A DNA stretch of 64,000 nucleotides. Source: Massilia horti (GTDB lineage Bacteria > Pseudomonadota > Gammaproteobacteria > Burkholderiales > Burkholderiaceae_D). The position numbers and the translations under genes were made by a program. The notes under the pieces were generated by a model. That model saw only the letters and a program-made list of their open reading frames with translations. It had not been told where the DNA came from and did not search any database. The stretch spans positions 62,001 to 126,000 of the forward strand of contig NZ_SPUM01000132.1 of NCBI RefSeq assembly GCF_004614195.1. The letters are read 5' to 3'. Below are positions 30,429 to 40,098 of the stretch, in pieces (the first letter of the stretch is position 1; each line of letters opens with the position of its first letter).

Positions 30429-32591
30429 CTAGCCCGTGATTTCCAATGCAAATGAGGCCGTCTGCGGGTAGTCGTAAGCGCTAATACGGCCGTAGCCATC
30501 AAAATGCTTGGCGGCCACATATAGCGACACGCTGAATGTGCATCGTTGTAGAACTGTTCCCATGCTCGTCAGCATGTTCGCAAAGGTCTCGGTGCCGGAG
30601 GAGACCGGGACGCCATCTTCGCCCACATCGGTATGGTTATTGCCTCCCGCCGCCGGTCCCAAGGTGCCGGTATTGCCATTGAGGCCCCGTTGCCAGTGGA
30701 TCGAGTAACTTGCCATGAACGAATCGTCGTCGGGGCTGGTGGGATAGGTGGTGACTCCGTGAACGTGATAGGCCTTAAAACCGATGGCAAAGGTGGTGGA
30801 TCCGGGGCCGCTCATGTATTGGCACTCTCCGGTATTGGCGATGCCGCCCTTGCGCAGGTCGACTATCTTGCCGCTGACCGGCGTATTGTCGATCCAGAAG
30901 ATATGCGCCACGTCGGCGAACGGGACCGACTGGGTTTCGATCGCCGATTGCCAGCGCCGGAACTGGAAGTTTGCAGGCGTGCCGGCACCGGGAGCACCGG
31001 TTGGCTTGATGCGATTGCCGGACTTGTCGAATACCTCAATGATGAGCATGTATTTGCCGTCCGGGAAATTTGACGAGGCGGTATTCCAGACCTGATGGAA
31101 TTGCCCGCTGAGGTAGCGGTGGTCAGTATTATTCCAATAGGGAATCCGGAACAGGTTTTGTTCGGTGCCCACCGACACCGGACCGAGTGTTTCCGGGCCG
31201 ACAATCTGGTCGGTGACGAACTTGTCCCAAGTGACCGAATCCTTGAGGACGTTCGGTGCGCCGACCGCTAATCCGCTGGCGCTGTCGACTGCGTAAGCCG
31301 TCAGCCGGTAATACGTGGCGATGGGTTCGAGGTCGGGCGAGAACCATAGGCGTAAGCCGAGCCTGGTTGCCCATGGGCAGTCGGGCGCGTACGAAGTGGT
31401 GTAGGTTCCATGGTTGGCTCCAAGGGTGTCAACCTGCTTCTCGCCCTTCTGCACGGGGAAATTGAAGTGTCTGGTGCCAGGGCCAGTGACATATTCCAGC
31501 ATGACGAAAGGTGCTCCGTCATTCGGTGGCGGGTAGCCGGGACCGTCCGCACACGTGCGCACGACAGGGTTATAGGTCCGTATGTTGGCGGGCTCAGACG
31601 CGCCGAAGTATTGATGTGCCGCGAGTCCGTCATACACGACGGTGAGGACTCCGTTGATAATCTGTTTGACTTTGTAGGCGTAGGTGATTACGCAGTTCGG
31701 ACGCCGTGGAGGACGAAGGAAACACACATCGAATCGCCCGCCGGGCTGGATCGACGTCTGTGCAACCTTGCGCACGCTGCACTGACAGAACAGGGGCCAC
31801 AGATATGTCCGTTGCTGCACATATTGCGTCGCCATTTCGTTCGACATGGTGCGCAACGCAAGGTAATCGGTATGCAGGTTCTCGGGCGGGATGGCGGAAA
31901 AGTCGAGCTGGGCCGCACGTGCCTGCAGTGTGCTCGCCTGGGTCTGGACCATGCGCGCCGTGATCGGCGTCGGGTCGGGCCCAGTGGGAATGGGATCTGG
32001 CAGCGGGATCGGAAGATGCCGGAGGATCTCGCGCAGCCGGTCCAGCAGGATGGGGATGGGGATATACGGGCAGCAGCATTCCCGCTCATAGACCTCGACC
32101 ATCCCGTCGCACACTGGCAGGCAACCGAAAGGAAACACGATATGTTGGTTCACCTCCGCCGTGATCGGCTTGATGCGAGTCGATTGCATCAAGCTAAGTG
32201 CGGGAGCTAGCCGAATATCGTCGAACAGTTGCCAGTACCAGGGGCGACATTTGCGGACGGTTCCCGTGACGCAGGTGAACAGAGGAATGAAGCGCGACCA
32301 GATGTCACGTGCCAGGACCGCTCCATTGCGCCACTCGTCGATTTTTTGAGGCAGACGATAGGTGATCAGGTTGTCCGCTTGCAGGGAACTGAGGTCGTCG
32401 ACATTCGGTCCGAGGGCAAACAGCTGTACATTAGCGGGTTCGATCCTGAATACTTTTCCGTCGTAAGCGCCGATCTTCCTGATTGGGCGTCCGGCGTCAT
32501 CGAGTTGATACGCGCCGAACTGCGGAGGTTGTTCATTGCATCCCAGATCGACAAATGTGACGCGGAGTTCGATTGATTTTTCGGTAAACAT
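30429..32591 (-). CDS. Unrecognised 720-aa protein
   Basis: I do not recognise a family. The protein has no signal peptide or membrane helix. It contains a Pro-rich linker (PIPLPDPIPTGPDPTPIT) near residues 195-215 and Cys clusters (YERECCCPYIP, FCQCSVRK). The C-terminal half is rich in Thr, Asn, Gly and aromatic residues with beta-sandwich-like texture (YRLTAYAVDSASGLAVG, DGKYMLIIEVFDKSGN). GGGGAGG sits 8 bp before the ATG at 32591, so translation looks real. Base composition is AT-richer than its neighbours, especially just upstream, which fits acquisition by transfer. A secreted or surface structural role is only a guess. Confidence 0.75.
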   Translation of the reverse strand: MFTEKSIELRVTFVDLGCNEQPPQFGAYQLDDAGRPIRKIGAYDGKVFRIEPANVQLFALGPNVDDLSSLQADNLITYRLPQKIDEWRNGAVLARDIWSRFIPLFTCVTGTVRKCRPWYWQLFDDIRLAPALSLMQSTRIKPITAEVNQHIVFPFGCLPVCDGMVEVYERECCCPYIPIPILLDRLREILRHLPIPLPDPIPTGPDPTPITARMVQTQASTLQARAAQLDFSAIPPENLHTDYLALRTMSNEMATQYVQQRTYLWPLFCQCSVRKVAQTSIQPGGRFDVCFLRPPRRPNCVITYAYKVKQIINGVLTVVYDGLAAHQYFGASEPANIRTYNPVVRTCADGPGYPPPNDGAPFVMLEYVTGPGTRHFNFPVQKGEKQVDTLGANHGTYTTSYAPDCPWATRLGLRLWFSPDLEPIATYYRLTAYAVDSASGLAVGAPNVLKDSVTWDKFVTDQIVGPETLGPVSVGTEQNLFRIPYWNNTDHRYLSGQFHQVWNTASSNFPDGKYMLIIEVFDKSGNRIKPTGAPGAGTPANFQFRRWQSAIETQSVPFADVAHIFWIDNTPVSGKIVDLRKGGIANTGECQYMSGPGSTTFAIGFKAYHVHGVTTYPTSPDDDSFMASYSIHWQRGLNGNTGTLGPAAGGNNHTDVGEDGVPVSSGTETFANMLTSMGTVLQRCTFSVSLYVAAKHFDGYGRISAYDYPQTASFALEITG

Positions 32592-32721
32592 CGTGCGCCT
32601 CCCCTAAAACATTTATTGATAGAAATATCAAATAGGCAATATAGGGGAACCGTACGAAGAACCTTTGATCTATATCAAGCTTTCTGTATTGACAAAGGTT
32701 GAGAAAAGCACGTGCGCACCT

Positions 32722-32778
32722 GCGGGTGACATTTTCGTAATCGAGACCGCGGATGGAGGTGGATTCGGGAAAGCGTGA
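32722..32778 (+). pseudogene. Remnant of a 5-oxoprolinase 3' end
   Basis: Read from 32722 it encodes AGDIFVIETADGGGFGKA and a stop. The intact gene ends [19 protein letters not shown]. Identity is clear over these 18 codons with several silent changes, and nothing upstream of AGD matches. It is therefore a displaced or ancestral 3' end left beside the 720-aa gene. Confidence 0.75.
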
Positions 32779-32799
32779 TACCAGCGGCCAACGGAGATC

Positions 32800-32970
32800 G
32801 TAGGGTGCGCACCCGTGCGCACGCGGTCAACGTTCGCATCCCGGTGGCGGTGAACGGATAGGTCGCCTAAGCGTTAAGCGCGTGTGCTCACCGGTCGCCT
32901 GTATAAAAAGGCGTTATAGGTCCGCCAAATCCGCGTGCGCACAGGTCCTCGGCGGCCCCGCGCTCCCTAC
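32800..32970. repeat. GTGCGCAC palindromic intergenic repeat, copy B
   Basis: Left arm TAGGGTGCGCACCC followed by GTGCGCACGCGG (32801-32826). The right part CCGCGTGCGCACAGGTCCTC (from 32931), followed by GGCGGCCCCGCGCTCCCTACG, is a second end type also seen in the copy at 60.28 kb. The interior of about 100 bp is not shared. Confidence 0.75.
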
Positions 32971-33004
32971 GGGGGAGAAATGGCATCGCTGGCCCTGCCG
33001 GTGC

Positions 33005-34633
33005 CTACGCAGAAATACCGTACTTGCGCTTCGCCCCGGTGAATTCGTCCTCCAGCGCGGCCAGTCGTGGATGACCTGCATCGACGGACCTGATGTTTTC
33101 CAGTTGCGCCGCGCACAGCTCCGCAAGCGGATGATCCCACCCCATCTCGTTTATCTGCCGCAGAATTCCGCCCACCACCGCGATCATCACCTGCAGGTTC
33201 TTCGGCGCGATATGCAGCGCTTCGAGCAGCGTCTGCACCGCGCCGCGGACGTCGCCCATATTGCGTTTTTCGTCGGCCACGCCCAGCAGCACCTGCGCCT
33301 GTGCCTTGAGCTGCCGGCCCATGCCTTCGGCCAGGTCGTCCCGCCCGGCCTTGACGAAAACCGCCATCGCCTGCTGCGCCGAGACGCCGCTTTCGGTGTC
33401 GTTCATCACCGCCAGCATCACCTCCGATGCCTGCTGGTCGAGCTGGTTGGCCAGGCACGATTGCGCCAGGTCGATCTTCAGGCCAGCCGACAGCCCGCTG
33501 CTGGAGCGCACCGCGCCCACCGCGGCGTGCAAATCCGCGACCATCGCTGCCTTGTTGCCGGCCAGTTCGTGAAGCAGGGAGTTCGAAATCGCCTTGCATG
33601 CATCGACGTTCGCATTGCCCCGCATGCTGCGATCCAGGTCCCGCACGATGCCGGCCGCCTGTGTCGCATCGCCTTTCTTCACCAGCGTCCTGACCAGCCT
33701 GACGTGGTCCTCGGGATCGCGAAATTCGGAATAGCGCGCCTTGGACACCACCTGCTTGAACGACCTCTCGGCAGCGTTCACGTCGCCCGCTTCGAGTGCG
33801 ACTTCGCCAAGCTTGCGCAGGCGGCGCACCATGTGCGGCGAGATGCCCACCGCCTCTTCCAGCACTTTCTGGGATTGTGTGAGATCGCCTGCGGCTTCGT
33901 GGCAGCGCGCGAGCAGGTCGTAGGCGGCCATCAGGCGCGGGTTGACCAGGACCAGCCTTTCAAGCATGTCGCGCGCCTCGTCGATGCGGCCTTGCGCCTG
34001 CATGCTCCGCGCCAGGCCCAGGCTGGCCCAGCCCAGCGGCCGCGTCTCGAGCACGGTGCGGTACAGCGCTTCGGCCTGCTCATGCTCTTTCAGTTCCAGA
34101 TGCAGCTCGGCGCGCAGCCGGGCAAATTCGGTCGCGTAGCGCGGCTGGGCTTGCTCCGCTTGCTCGCAGCTGCGGATCGCCTCGCGCAGGTTGCCCTGGC
34201 CGATGAGTTGGTAGGTTGGCAGGAACACCTTGCGCCGCTCCAGCGCACGCGTGATGCGCCCGCTTAGCATATCGACAGTGAACGGCTTGAGGATGTAGTC
34301 GGTGGGCGTGAGCTCGGCGGCGCTGACGACTTTGCTGTAGACGGCCTCGGAGGTGAGCATGATGAAGATGGTCCACATGCCGATCAGCCTGTGGTGGCGC
34401 AGGTCCTCGAGCAACTGCTGGCCGTCCTGGCCATCGCCCGAGCTGCTGCCCAGGTCGTACTCGCACAGGATGACGTCGTAGGATTTGCGCATCAGCTGCC
34501 GCATCGCGGTGCTTGAATTGACCGCGTATTCGATCTTGCTGATGCCCACCTGGTTGAGCATGGCCTGCAGACTGCCGCGCATCCCCGGGTTCGGGTCGAC
34601 CACCAGCACTGACAGGTTGCTGTTTTCTTGCAT
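33005..34633 (-). CDS. Response regulator-like protein with TPR region
   Basis: 542 aa. An N-terminal receiver-like domain (about 5-125) is followed by a long helical TPR-type region (about 150-540; repeats such as GWASLGLARSMQAQGRIDEARDM) for protein-protein contact. There is no DNA-binding domain. The receiver keeps the acidic residue in VLVVDPNPG, the TSE and the Lys in ILKPF. The phosphoacceptor position reads ILCEYDLG, so Glu (codon GAG) appears to replace Asp. The ATG at 34633 has GGAG nine bases upstream; ATGs at 34642 and 34660 are in frame. No sensor kinase is adjacent, and it is divergent from purL. Confidence 0.85.
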   Translation of the reverse strand: MQENSNLSVLVVDPNPGMRGSLQAMLNQVGISKIEYAVNSSTAMRQLMRKSYDVILCEYDLGSSSGDGQDGQQLLEDLRHHRLIGMWTIFIMLTSEAVYSKVVSAAELTPTDYILKPFTVDMLSGRITRALERRKVFLPTYQLIGQGNLREAIRSCEQAEQAQPRYATEFARLRAELHLELKEHEQAEALYRTVLETRPLGWASLGLARSMQAQGRIDEARDMLERLVLVNPRLMAAYDLLARCHEAAGDLTQSQKVLEEAVGISPHMVRRLRKLGEVALEAGDVNAAERSFKQVVSKARYSEFRDPEDHVRLVRTLVKKGDATQAAGIVRDLDRSMRGNANVDACKAISNSLLHELAGNKAAMVADLHAAVGAVRSSSGLSAGLKIDLAQSCLANQLDQQASEVMLAVMNDTESGVSAQQAMAVFVKAGRDDLAEGMGRQLKAQAQVLLGVADEKRNMGDVRGAVQTLLEALHIAPKNLQVMIAVVGGILRQINEMGWDHPLAELCAAQLENIRSVDAGHPRLAALEDEFTGAKRKYGISA

Positions 34634-34769
34634 ATTATTCATCTCCGGCGCCGCTGGCATCGTTGGCTAACGCGCGCCCAGCTTTCTCTAGAAACACTAC
34701 AATACCGGTTAGTTATGCAAACGGCAACCATCGCCGCCAGTGTGGCCGGCTGTGAATGGGGTGACACTG

Positions 34770-34775
34770 TATAAT
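34770..34775 (+). promoter_or_regulatory. Putative -10 element for purL
   Basis: A perfect TATAAT lies 51 bp before the purL start. No good -35 hexamer is found at 17-bp spacing, so the assignment rests on the -10 alone. Confidence 0.45.
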
Positions 34776-34826
34776 AGCGGGCTATCTTTCACCCGCAGCC
34801 ACGCTGCATCAACCGACTACCAAGCC

Positions 34827-37800
34827 ATGTTGATTCTGCCGGGTTCCAACGCCCTGTCCGTATTTCGTAGCCAACGCCTCCTGAACCAACTGCAAGCGGT
34901 CGCCCCGTCGATTGCCGGAATCGAAGCCAGGTTCTACCACTTCATCGATGCATCCGCGCCGTTGTCGACCGACGACACCGCAGCCCTGAGCGCGATGCTG
35001 ACCTATGGCGAGCCCGCCCCGGCGGTCCAGTACGAGGGCGTCACGGAAGAGTTCTTCGTGATCCCGCGCCTGGGCACGATTTCGCCCTGGGCGTCGAAGG
35101 CGACCGATATCGCGCACAACTGCGGCATGGCGCACATTCACCGCATCGAGCGCGGCGTGGCTTACAAGGTGGTGCTCAAATCGGGCATTTTGGGCAGCAG
35201 CCTCGGCGCGCCCAAGCGCCTGCAGGACGCCGAGGTAGAGGCGGTGGCGGCGCTGCTGCACGACCGCATGACCGAGACCGTGCTGCGCAACGCCGACGAC
35301 GCGGCGGCGCTGTTCACCGAACTGGAAGGAAAGCCGTTGGAATCGATTGACGTGCTGGGCGCGGGCAGGGGGGCGCTGGTGCGGGCCAACACCGAGCTGG
35401 GTCTGGCCATGTCGCCAGACGAGATCGATTACCTGCTCGATGCCTTCACCAAGGCCCAGCGTAATCCGACCGACGTCGAGCTGATGATGTTCGCGCAGGC
35501 GAACAGCGAACACTGCCGCCATAAGATCTTCAATGCGGAATGGATCATCGACGGCGTCAAGCAGGACAAGTCGCTGTTCCAGATGATCAAAAATACGCAC
35601 CAGCTGCACCCGCAGGGCACGATCGTGGCGTACAGCGACAACTCGGCCATCATGGAAGGCAGCGCGGTGACGCGCTTCTACCCGCGCGGCGACAGCCAGG
35701 AATACGCGGCGTCGCATGAACTGACCCACACGCTGATGAAGGTGGAGACGCACAACCACCCGACCGCGATCTCGCCGTTCCCGGGCGCCTCCACCGGCGC
35801 CGGCGGCGAAATCCGCGACGAAGGGGCGACTGGCCGCGGCGCCAAGCCGAAGGCGGGCCTGACCGGCTTTACGGTCTCGAACCTGATGCTGCCCGGCGCG
35901 CACCAGCCGTGGGAAAACCGCGCCGACGTGACCGCCGGGGCGCAGCAGGATGCCGGCGTGTACGGCAAACCGGAGCGCATCGCTTCGCCGCTGCAGATCA
36001 TGATCGATGGACCGATCGGCGGCGCCGCCTTCTCGAACGAGTTCGGGCGCCCGGTCCTGGGCGGCTACTTCCGCACGTACGAGCAGAACGTCGCTGGCAA
36101 CGTGTACGGCTACCACAAGCCGATCATGATCGCCGGCGGCATCGGCAATATCAAGGCCGAGCACACCCACAAGAACGACATCCCGGTCGGCAGCCTGCTG
36201 ATCCAATTGGGCGGTCCCGGCATGCGCATCGGTATGGGAGGCAGCGCCGCATCGTCGATGGCCACCGGCACCAACACGGCGGACCTGGACTTCGACTCTG
36301 TCCAGCGCGGCAATCCCGAGATGGAACGCCGTGCGCAGGAAGTGATCAACGCCTGCTGGGCGATGGGCACGGACAACCCGATTATCTCGATCCACGACGT
36401 GGGCGCCGGCGGCCTGTCGAATGCCTTCCCGGAGATCACCAACGACGCCAACCGCGGTGCCGTGTTCGACCTGCGCAAGATTCAGCTCGAAGAGAGCGGC
36501 ATGTCGCCCAAGGAGATCTGGAGTAACGAGTCGCAGGAGCGCTATGTGCTCGCGATCGCACCGGATAACCTCGAAAAATTCGCGGCACTGTGCGAGCGCG
36601 AACGCTGCCCGTTTGCGGCGGTGGGCGTGGCGACCGAAGAACGCCAGCTGCGCGTGTTCGATGAGGTGGGCGATAACTACCCGGTCGACATGCCGATGGA
36701 AGTCCTGCTCGGCAAACCGCCGAAGATGCAGCGCAACGTCGAGCACGTCAAACACGGCTTCCCGGCGGTGGACGTGACCGGCCTGGAACTGGAAGAAGTG
36801 GCGCGCCGCGTGCTGCTGCTGCCGACGGTGGGCGACAAGTCGTTCCTGATCACGATTGGCGACCGCACTGTGGGCGGCATGAGCGTGCGCGACCAGATGG
36901 TGGGGCCGTGGCAGGTGCCGGTGGCCGACTGCGCCGTGACTGCGATGAGCTTTGACGGCTACGTCGGCGAAGCGATGACGATGGGCGAGCGCACGCCGCT
37001 GGCGGTGATCGATGCCGCGGCTTCGGGCCGCATGGCGGTGGGCGAGGCGATCACCAACATCGCAGCCGCGCCGATCGCGCACATCTCGGACATCAAGCTG
37101 TCCGCCAACTGGATGGCGGCCTGCGGCCAGCCGGGGCAGGACGCGGCGCTGTTCGACACCGTCAAGACCGTGGGCATGGAATTGTGCCCGGCGCTGGGCA
37201 TCAGCATCCCGGTCGGCAAAGACTCGCTGTCGATGCGCACCACCTGGCAGGACGGCGATGAGGCCAAGTCGGTGATGTCGCCGGTATCGCTGATCGTCTC
37301 GGCATTCGCGCCCGTTCCGGACGTGCGCAAGTCGCTCACGCCGCAATTGCGCGTCGATGCCGGCGAAACCGCGCTGGTGCTGATCGACCTTGGCCGTGGC
37401 AAGAACCGCCTGGGCGGCTCGGCGCTGGCGCAGGTGACCCAGCAACTGGGAGACGCAGTGCCGGACGTCGATTCGGCCGAGGACCTGCGGGCCTTCTTTG
37501 GCGCGATCCAGCAGCTGAACAACGAAGGCAAGCTGCTGGCCTACCATGACCGTTCGGACGGCGGCCTGTACGCAACCCTGTGCGAAATGGCCTTTGCCGG
37601 CCGTGCCGGCGTGTCGGTCAACCTTGACATTCTGACGATGGAAGGCGAGTACGCGAGCGACTGGGGCGACGCCAAGAACTGGGCGACGCAAGTTGGCGAG
37701 CGCCGCAACGACCTGACCCTGCGCGCGCTGTTCGCCGAGGAGTTGGGCGTAGTGATCCAGGTGCGTGCCGAGGACAAGAGGGCAGTGATGGACGTGCTGC

Positions 37801-38846
37801 GCTCGTTTAACCTGGGCGCGGCGAGCCACATCATCGGCAAGGTCAACGATCGTGGCGTGATTGAATTCACGCGCGACGCCAAGGTCATCTACAGCAAGAA
37901 GCGCAGCGAGCTGCACCGGCTTTGGAGCGAAACCAGCTGGCGCATTGCGCGCCTGCGCGACAATCCGGCCTGCGCCGACATGGAATACGACCGCCTGCTC
38001 GACGATAACGAGCCGGGCATGACGCCGAAGCTGACCTTCGACCCGAGCGAGAATGTGGCCGCGCCGTTCCTGGCGACGGGTGTGCGTCCGCGCGTGGCGA
38101 TCCTGCGCGAGCAGGGCGTCAACTCGCACGTGGAGACCGCGTGGGTGATGCACCAGGCGGGCTTCAGTGCGGTGGACGTGCACATGAGCGATCTGATAGC
38201 AGGCAGGGCCAAGCTGGATGACTTTCACGGCATTATCGCCGTGGGCGGCTTCTCGTATGGCGACGTGCTGGGCGCGGGCGAAGGCTGGGCCAAGACGATC
38301 CTGTTCCACAGCGCGCTGGCCGAGCAGTTTGCGCGCTTCTTCGCGCGCAAGGACACCTTCGGTCTGGGCGTGTGCAATGGCTGCCAGATGATGAGCAACC
38401 TGAAATCGATCATCCCCGGCGCGCACGCCTGGCCCAAGTTCACGCGCAACAAGTCAGAGCAGTTCGAAGCGCGTCTGGGCATGGTCGAGGTGATCGACTC
38501 GCCGTCGATCTTCTTCGCGGGAATGGCTGGGACGCAGGCGCCGATCGCGATCGCGCACGGGGAAGGCTTTGCGGACTTTTCGCAGACCGGCGACATTCAT
38601 GCTGCGATCGGCACGCTGCGCTATATCGACAATCGCGGCCAGGCGACCGAAGCGTATCCGTTCAATCCGAACGGTTCGCCGCAGGGGCTGACCGCGGTGA
38701 CCACGCCGGACGGCCGCTTTACCGTGATGATGCCGCACGCCGAGCGCGTGTTCCGCACCGTGCAGCATTCGTGGGCGCCGGAAGGTTGGGGCGAGGACGG
38801 TCCGTGGATGCGCATGTTCCGCAATGCGCGCAAGTGGGTTGGCTAA
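34827..38846 (+). CDS. purL: Phosphoribosylformylglycinamidine synthase
   Basis: 1339 aa, cytosolic, fourth step of purine synthesis: FGAR + Gln + ATP to FGAM. Large single-chain proteobacterial form. N-terminal PurS-like region (about 1-200), two AIR-synthase-like ATP-binding units (about 210-1030; [35 protein letters not shown]) and a C-terminal glutamine amidotransferase (about 1060-1339) with the catalytic Cys in GVCNGCQMM and the PHAERVFR end. The frame extends upstream, but [11 protein letters not shown] at 34827 is the normal N-terminus. Single gene followed by a strong terminator. Confidence 0.97.
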   Translation: MLILPGSNALSVFRSQRLLNQLQAVAPSIAGIEARFYHFIDASAPLSTDDTAALSAMLTYGEPAPAVQYEGVTEEFFVIPRLGTISPWASKATDIAHNCGMAHIHRIERGVAYKVVLKSGILGSSLGAPKRLQDAEVEAVAALLHDRMTETVLRNADDAAALFTELEGKPLESIDVLGAGRGALVRANTELGLAMSPDEIDYLLDAFTKAQRNPTDVELMMFAQANSEHCRHKIFNAEWIIDGVKQDKSLFQMIKNTHQLHPQGTIVAYSDNSAIMEGSAVTRFYPRGDSQEYAASHELTHTLMKVETHNHPTAISPFPGASTGAGGEIRDEGATGRGAKPKAGLTGFTVSNLMLPGAHQPWENRADVTAGAQQDAGVYGKPERIASPLQIMIDGPIGGAAFSNEFGRPVLGGYFRTYEQNVAGNVYGYHKPIMIAGGIGNIKAEHTHKNDIPVGSLLIQLGGPGMRIGMGGSAASSMATGTNTADLDFDSVQRGNPEMERRAQEVINACWAMGTDNPIISIHDVGAGGLSNAFPEITNDANRGAVFDLRKIQLEESGMSPKEIWSNESQERYVLAIAPDNLEKFAALCERERCPFAAVGVATEERQLRVFDEVGDNYPVDMPMEVLLGKPPKMQRNVEHVKHGFPAVDVTGLELEEVARRVLLLPTVGDKSFLITIGDRTVGGMSVRDQMVGPWQVPVADCAVTAMSFDGYVGEAMTMGERTPLAVIDAAASGRMAVGEAITNIAAAPIAHISDIKLSANWMAACGQPGQDAALFDTVKTVGMELCPALGISIPVGKDSLSMRTTWQDGDEAKSVMSPVSLIVSAFAPVPDVRKSLTPQLRVDAGETALVLIDLGRGKNRLGGSALAQVTQQLGDAVPDVDSAEDLRAFFGAIQQLNNEGKLLAYHDRSDGGLYATLCEMAFAGRAGVSVNLDILTMEGEYASDWGDAKNWATQVGERRNDLTLRALFAEELGVVIQVRAEDKRAVMDVLRSFNLGAASHIIGKVNDRGVIEFTRDAKVIYSKKRSELHRLWSETSWRIARLRDNPACADMEYDRLLDDNEPGMTPKLTFDPSENVAAPFLATGVRPRVAILREQGVNSHVETAWVMHQAGFSAVDVHMSDLIAGRAKLDDFHGIIAVGGFSYGDVLGAGEGWAKTILFHSALAEQFARFFARKDTFGLGVCNGCQMMSNLKSIIPGAHAWPKFTRNKSEQFEARLGMVEVIDSPSIFFAGMAGTQAPIAIAHGEGFADFSQTGDIHAAIGTLRYIDNRGQATEAYPFNPNGSPQGLTAVTTPDGRFTVMMPHAERVFRTVQHSWAPEGWGEDGPWMRMFRNARKWVG

Positions 38847-38860
38847 GGTTGCTGATTTTG

Positions 38861-38887
38861 AAAAAGCGCTCATTTGAGCGCTTTTTT
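38861..38887. terminator. Bidirectional terminator after purL
   Basis: AAAAAGCGCTC-ATTT-GAGCGCTTTTTT. The A and T runs on both sides make it work on either strand, serving purL and the convergent immunity-like gene. Confidence 0.92.
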
Positions 38888-38935
38888 GGGATATTCGCTG
38901 CGAAAGAAGTACCTGTTGTGCTGATTGACTCTGTT

Positions 38936-39394
38936 CTAACGTAATCGCTTTGCCGGCGGCTGCTTTACTGCGTCAAAGAAATAGCCCTCCCAAAACACTA
39001 CAATCTTGCCTTTGCTTTTCAAAAACGCTTCGGTGCAGTCAAGGTCGATTACCGTGATGGTGTAGGGTAGGCCCAAATAGCCGACCCGAGCGTGATAGCC
39101 CTCACGCATGTACTTCGCTGCTTCCTCGCGGTGGCGTGTCAACTCCGGCGCACGGCAGGGCTCTCCATTGAACATGACGCTGTCGCGCCGCACGACCACG
39201 GTCTTGCCGACCAGCGCCGCGGCTTGCTGGTCAGTCAGGGAGGCCACGTCAGCTGAGTCGAGGACTTTGGTTAGCGTCCATGTGCCGAGAATGTCCGCGT
39301 CTTTTTCGGGCTGCTTCGCCTGCGCTGCATGGAAGACCAGCGCCAGTACGGCGGTCGCGGCCAGCACACGTCTGGAGGTACGTAAAAAAGACAT
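38936..39394 (-). CDS. Exported small protein, putative immunity to the adjacent lysozyme
   Basis: 152 aa with a clear signal peptide (RRVLAATAVLALVFHAAQA) and a single periplasmic domain (GTWTLTKVLDSADVAS, VVVRRDSVMFNGEPC, DLDCTEAFLKSKGKI) with two Cys that could form a disulfide. No named family recognised. It begins 16 bp after the GH24 lysozyme-like gene on the same strand with a strong AAGGAG, and both lie beside an hcp. Antibacterial type VI effectors that cut peptidoglycan are always paired with a periplasmic immunity protein, and location and export fit that role. The function is inferred, not seen. Confidence 0.7.
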   Translation of the reverse strand: MSFLRTSRRVLAATAVLALVFHAAQAKQPEKDADILGTWTLTKVLDSADVASLTDQQAAALVGKTVVVRRDSVMFNGEPCRAPELTRHREEAAKYMREGYHARVGYLGLPYTITVIDLDCTEAFLKSKGKIVVFWEGYFFDAVKQPPAKRLR

Positions 39395-39410
39395 TTTTCG
39401 GCTCCTTCGC

Positions 39411-39950
39411 TTATTTTTTGGCCACTGTGGCCGCTTTCGCGGCTGCTTGAAACGGAGCGCTCTCTTCTGCTCGACGCGAAATAAGACCCCGCGCCAGCAC
39501 TTTTTTGCCGTTCACGTGTGTCGATGTCATCGTTCGAATTTCAGCGGCAGCTTCAGCCGGGCGCCCGGTGTCAACTAGCGTGTACACGTTTCGAGAGCCG
39601 CGCACCCCGGCGTTAAAGGTGAGGCTCACCAGCGCGTCGAATTGGTCTTGGGGCAGTTTGTGCTTGCGAACTTGGCGAATGACGCCAGCTTCAGCTTCAG
39701 CTACTCTTCGCGAAAACTCAGCCTCTACCGCAGCCGCGCTGACCGGCCTCGCCAACTCTTCTTCAGTGCAAACGCCGTAGTGGGCGAGGATGCCGGGCCC
39801 CCAAGTGCAGTTTCCCTTCCCCGGCCCCATATCGTCGTAGTAGTTGAACACATCCTGCTCGCGCCGACGCATCCGCGCGCGTGCTTCAGGGCTCATCTTC
39901 ATGCCGACATTTACAGAGGGCGTGGCGGCTGCATGTGCATGTTTGGTCAT
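39411..39950 (-). CDS. GH24 lysozyme-like protein, putative type VI effector
   Basis: 179 aa without a signal peptide. It matches the T4-type lysozyme fold: catalytic Glu in RRREQDVFNYYDD, the CTWGPGILAHYG segment in place of the usual TIGYGH, and DALVSLTFNAG. It would cleave the glycan strands of peptidoglycan. The ~25-residue Ala/Lys-rich N-terminus could be a delivery tag. GGAGA precedes the ATG at 39950. Divergent hcp and downstream exported partner point to a secreted antibacterial effector. A prophage endolysin is the alternative, but no phage structural genes, holin or spanins are nearby. Confidence 0.8.
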   Translation of the reverse strand: MTKHAHAAATPSVNVGMKMSPEARARMRRREQDVFNYYDDMGPGKGNCTWGPGILAHYGVCTEEELARPVSAAAVEAEFSRRVAEAEAGVIRQVRKHKLPQDQFDALVSLTFNAGVRGSRNVYTLVDTGRPAEAAAEIRTMTSTHVNGKKVLARGLISRRAEESAPFQAAAKAATVAKK

Positions 39951-40098
39951 CGGCGTCTCCCGGTCCGTGCGTCAAGACTGCCAATGTAAACCGTGCCCGT
40001 CGCCACTTCGTTGCGGCCGAACAAGCAGACTCATCTAAAAAGTCAGAATAATGGCCGATGACGGACGCGGGTCCGAATAACGCCGGAGAGGAGTTTAC

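Larger units (their letters stand above)
30352..32721. other. Probable inserted block between two 5-oxoprolinase 3' ends
   Basis: The sequence right after the 5-oxoprolinase stop holds a hairpin and one minus-strand gene of unfamiliar type, then an AT-rich tract (about 32592-32720). Immediately beyond comes a second, diverged copy of the last 18 codons of the 5-oxoprolinase. The arrangement resembles an element that entered at the gene's 3' end and supplied a replacement end. No integrase or transposase is visible, so mobility is inferred. Confidence 0.45.
32592..33004. other. AT-rich promoter tract, gene remnant and repeat; no intact gene
   Basis: The first 130 bp are AT-rich and probably hold the promoter of the 720-aa gene. 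A 5-oxoprolinase-end remnant follows at 32722-32778, then repeat copy B (32800-32970). The rest carries nothing I recognise. Confidence 0.55.

Noticed and set aside
34809-38426. 1205-codon minus-strand frame opposite purL
   Set aside because: Same effect: purL is complete and conserved on the plus strand, and the mirror frame is compositionally biased without motifs.
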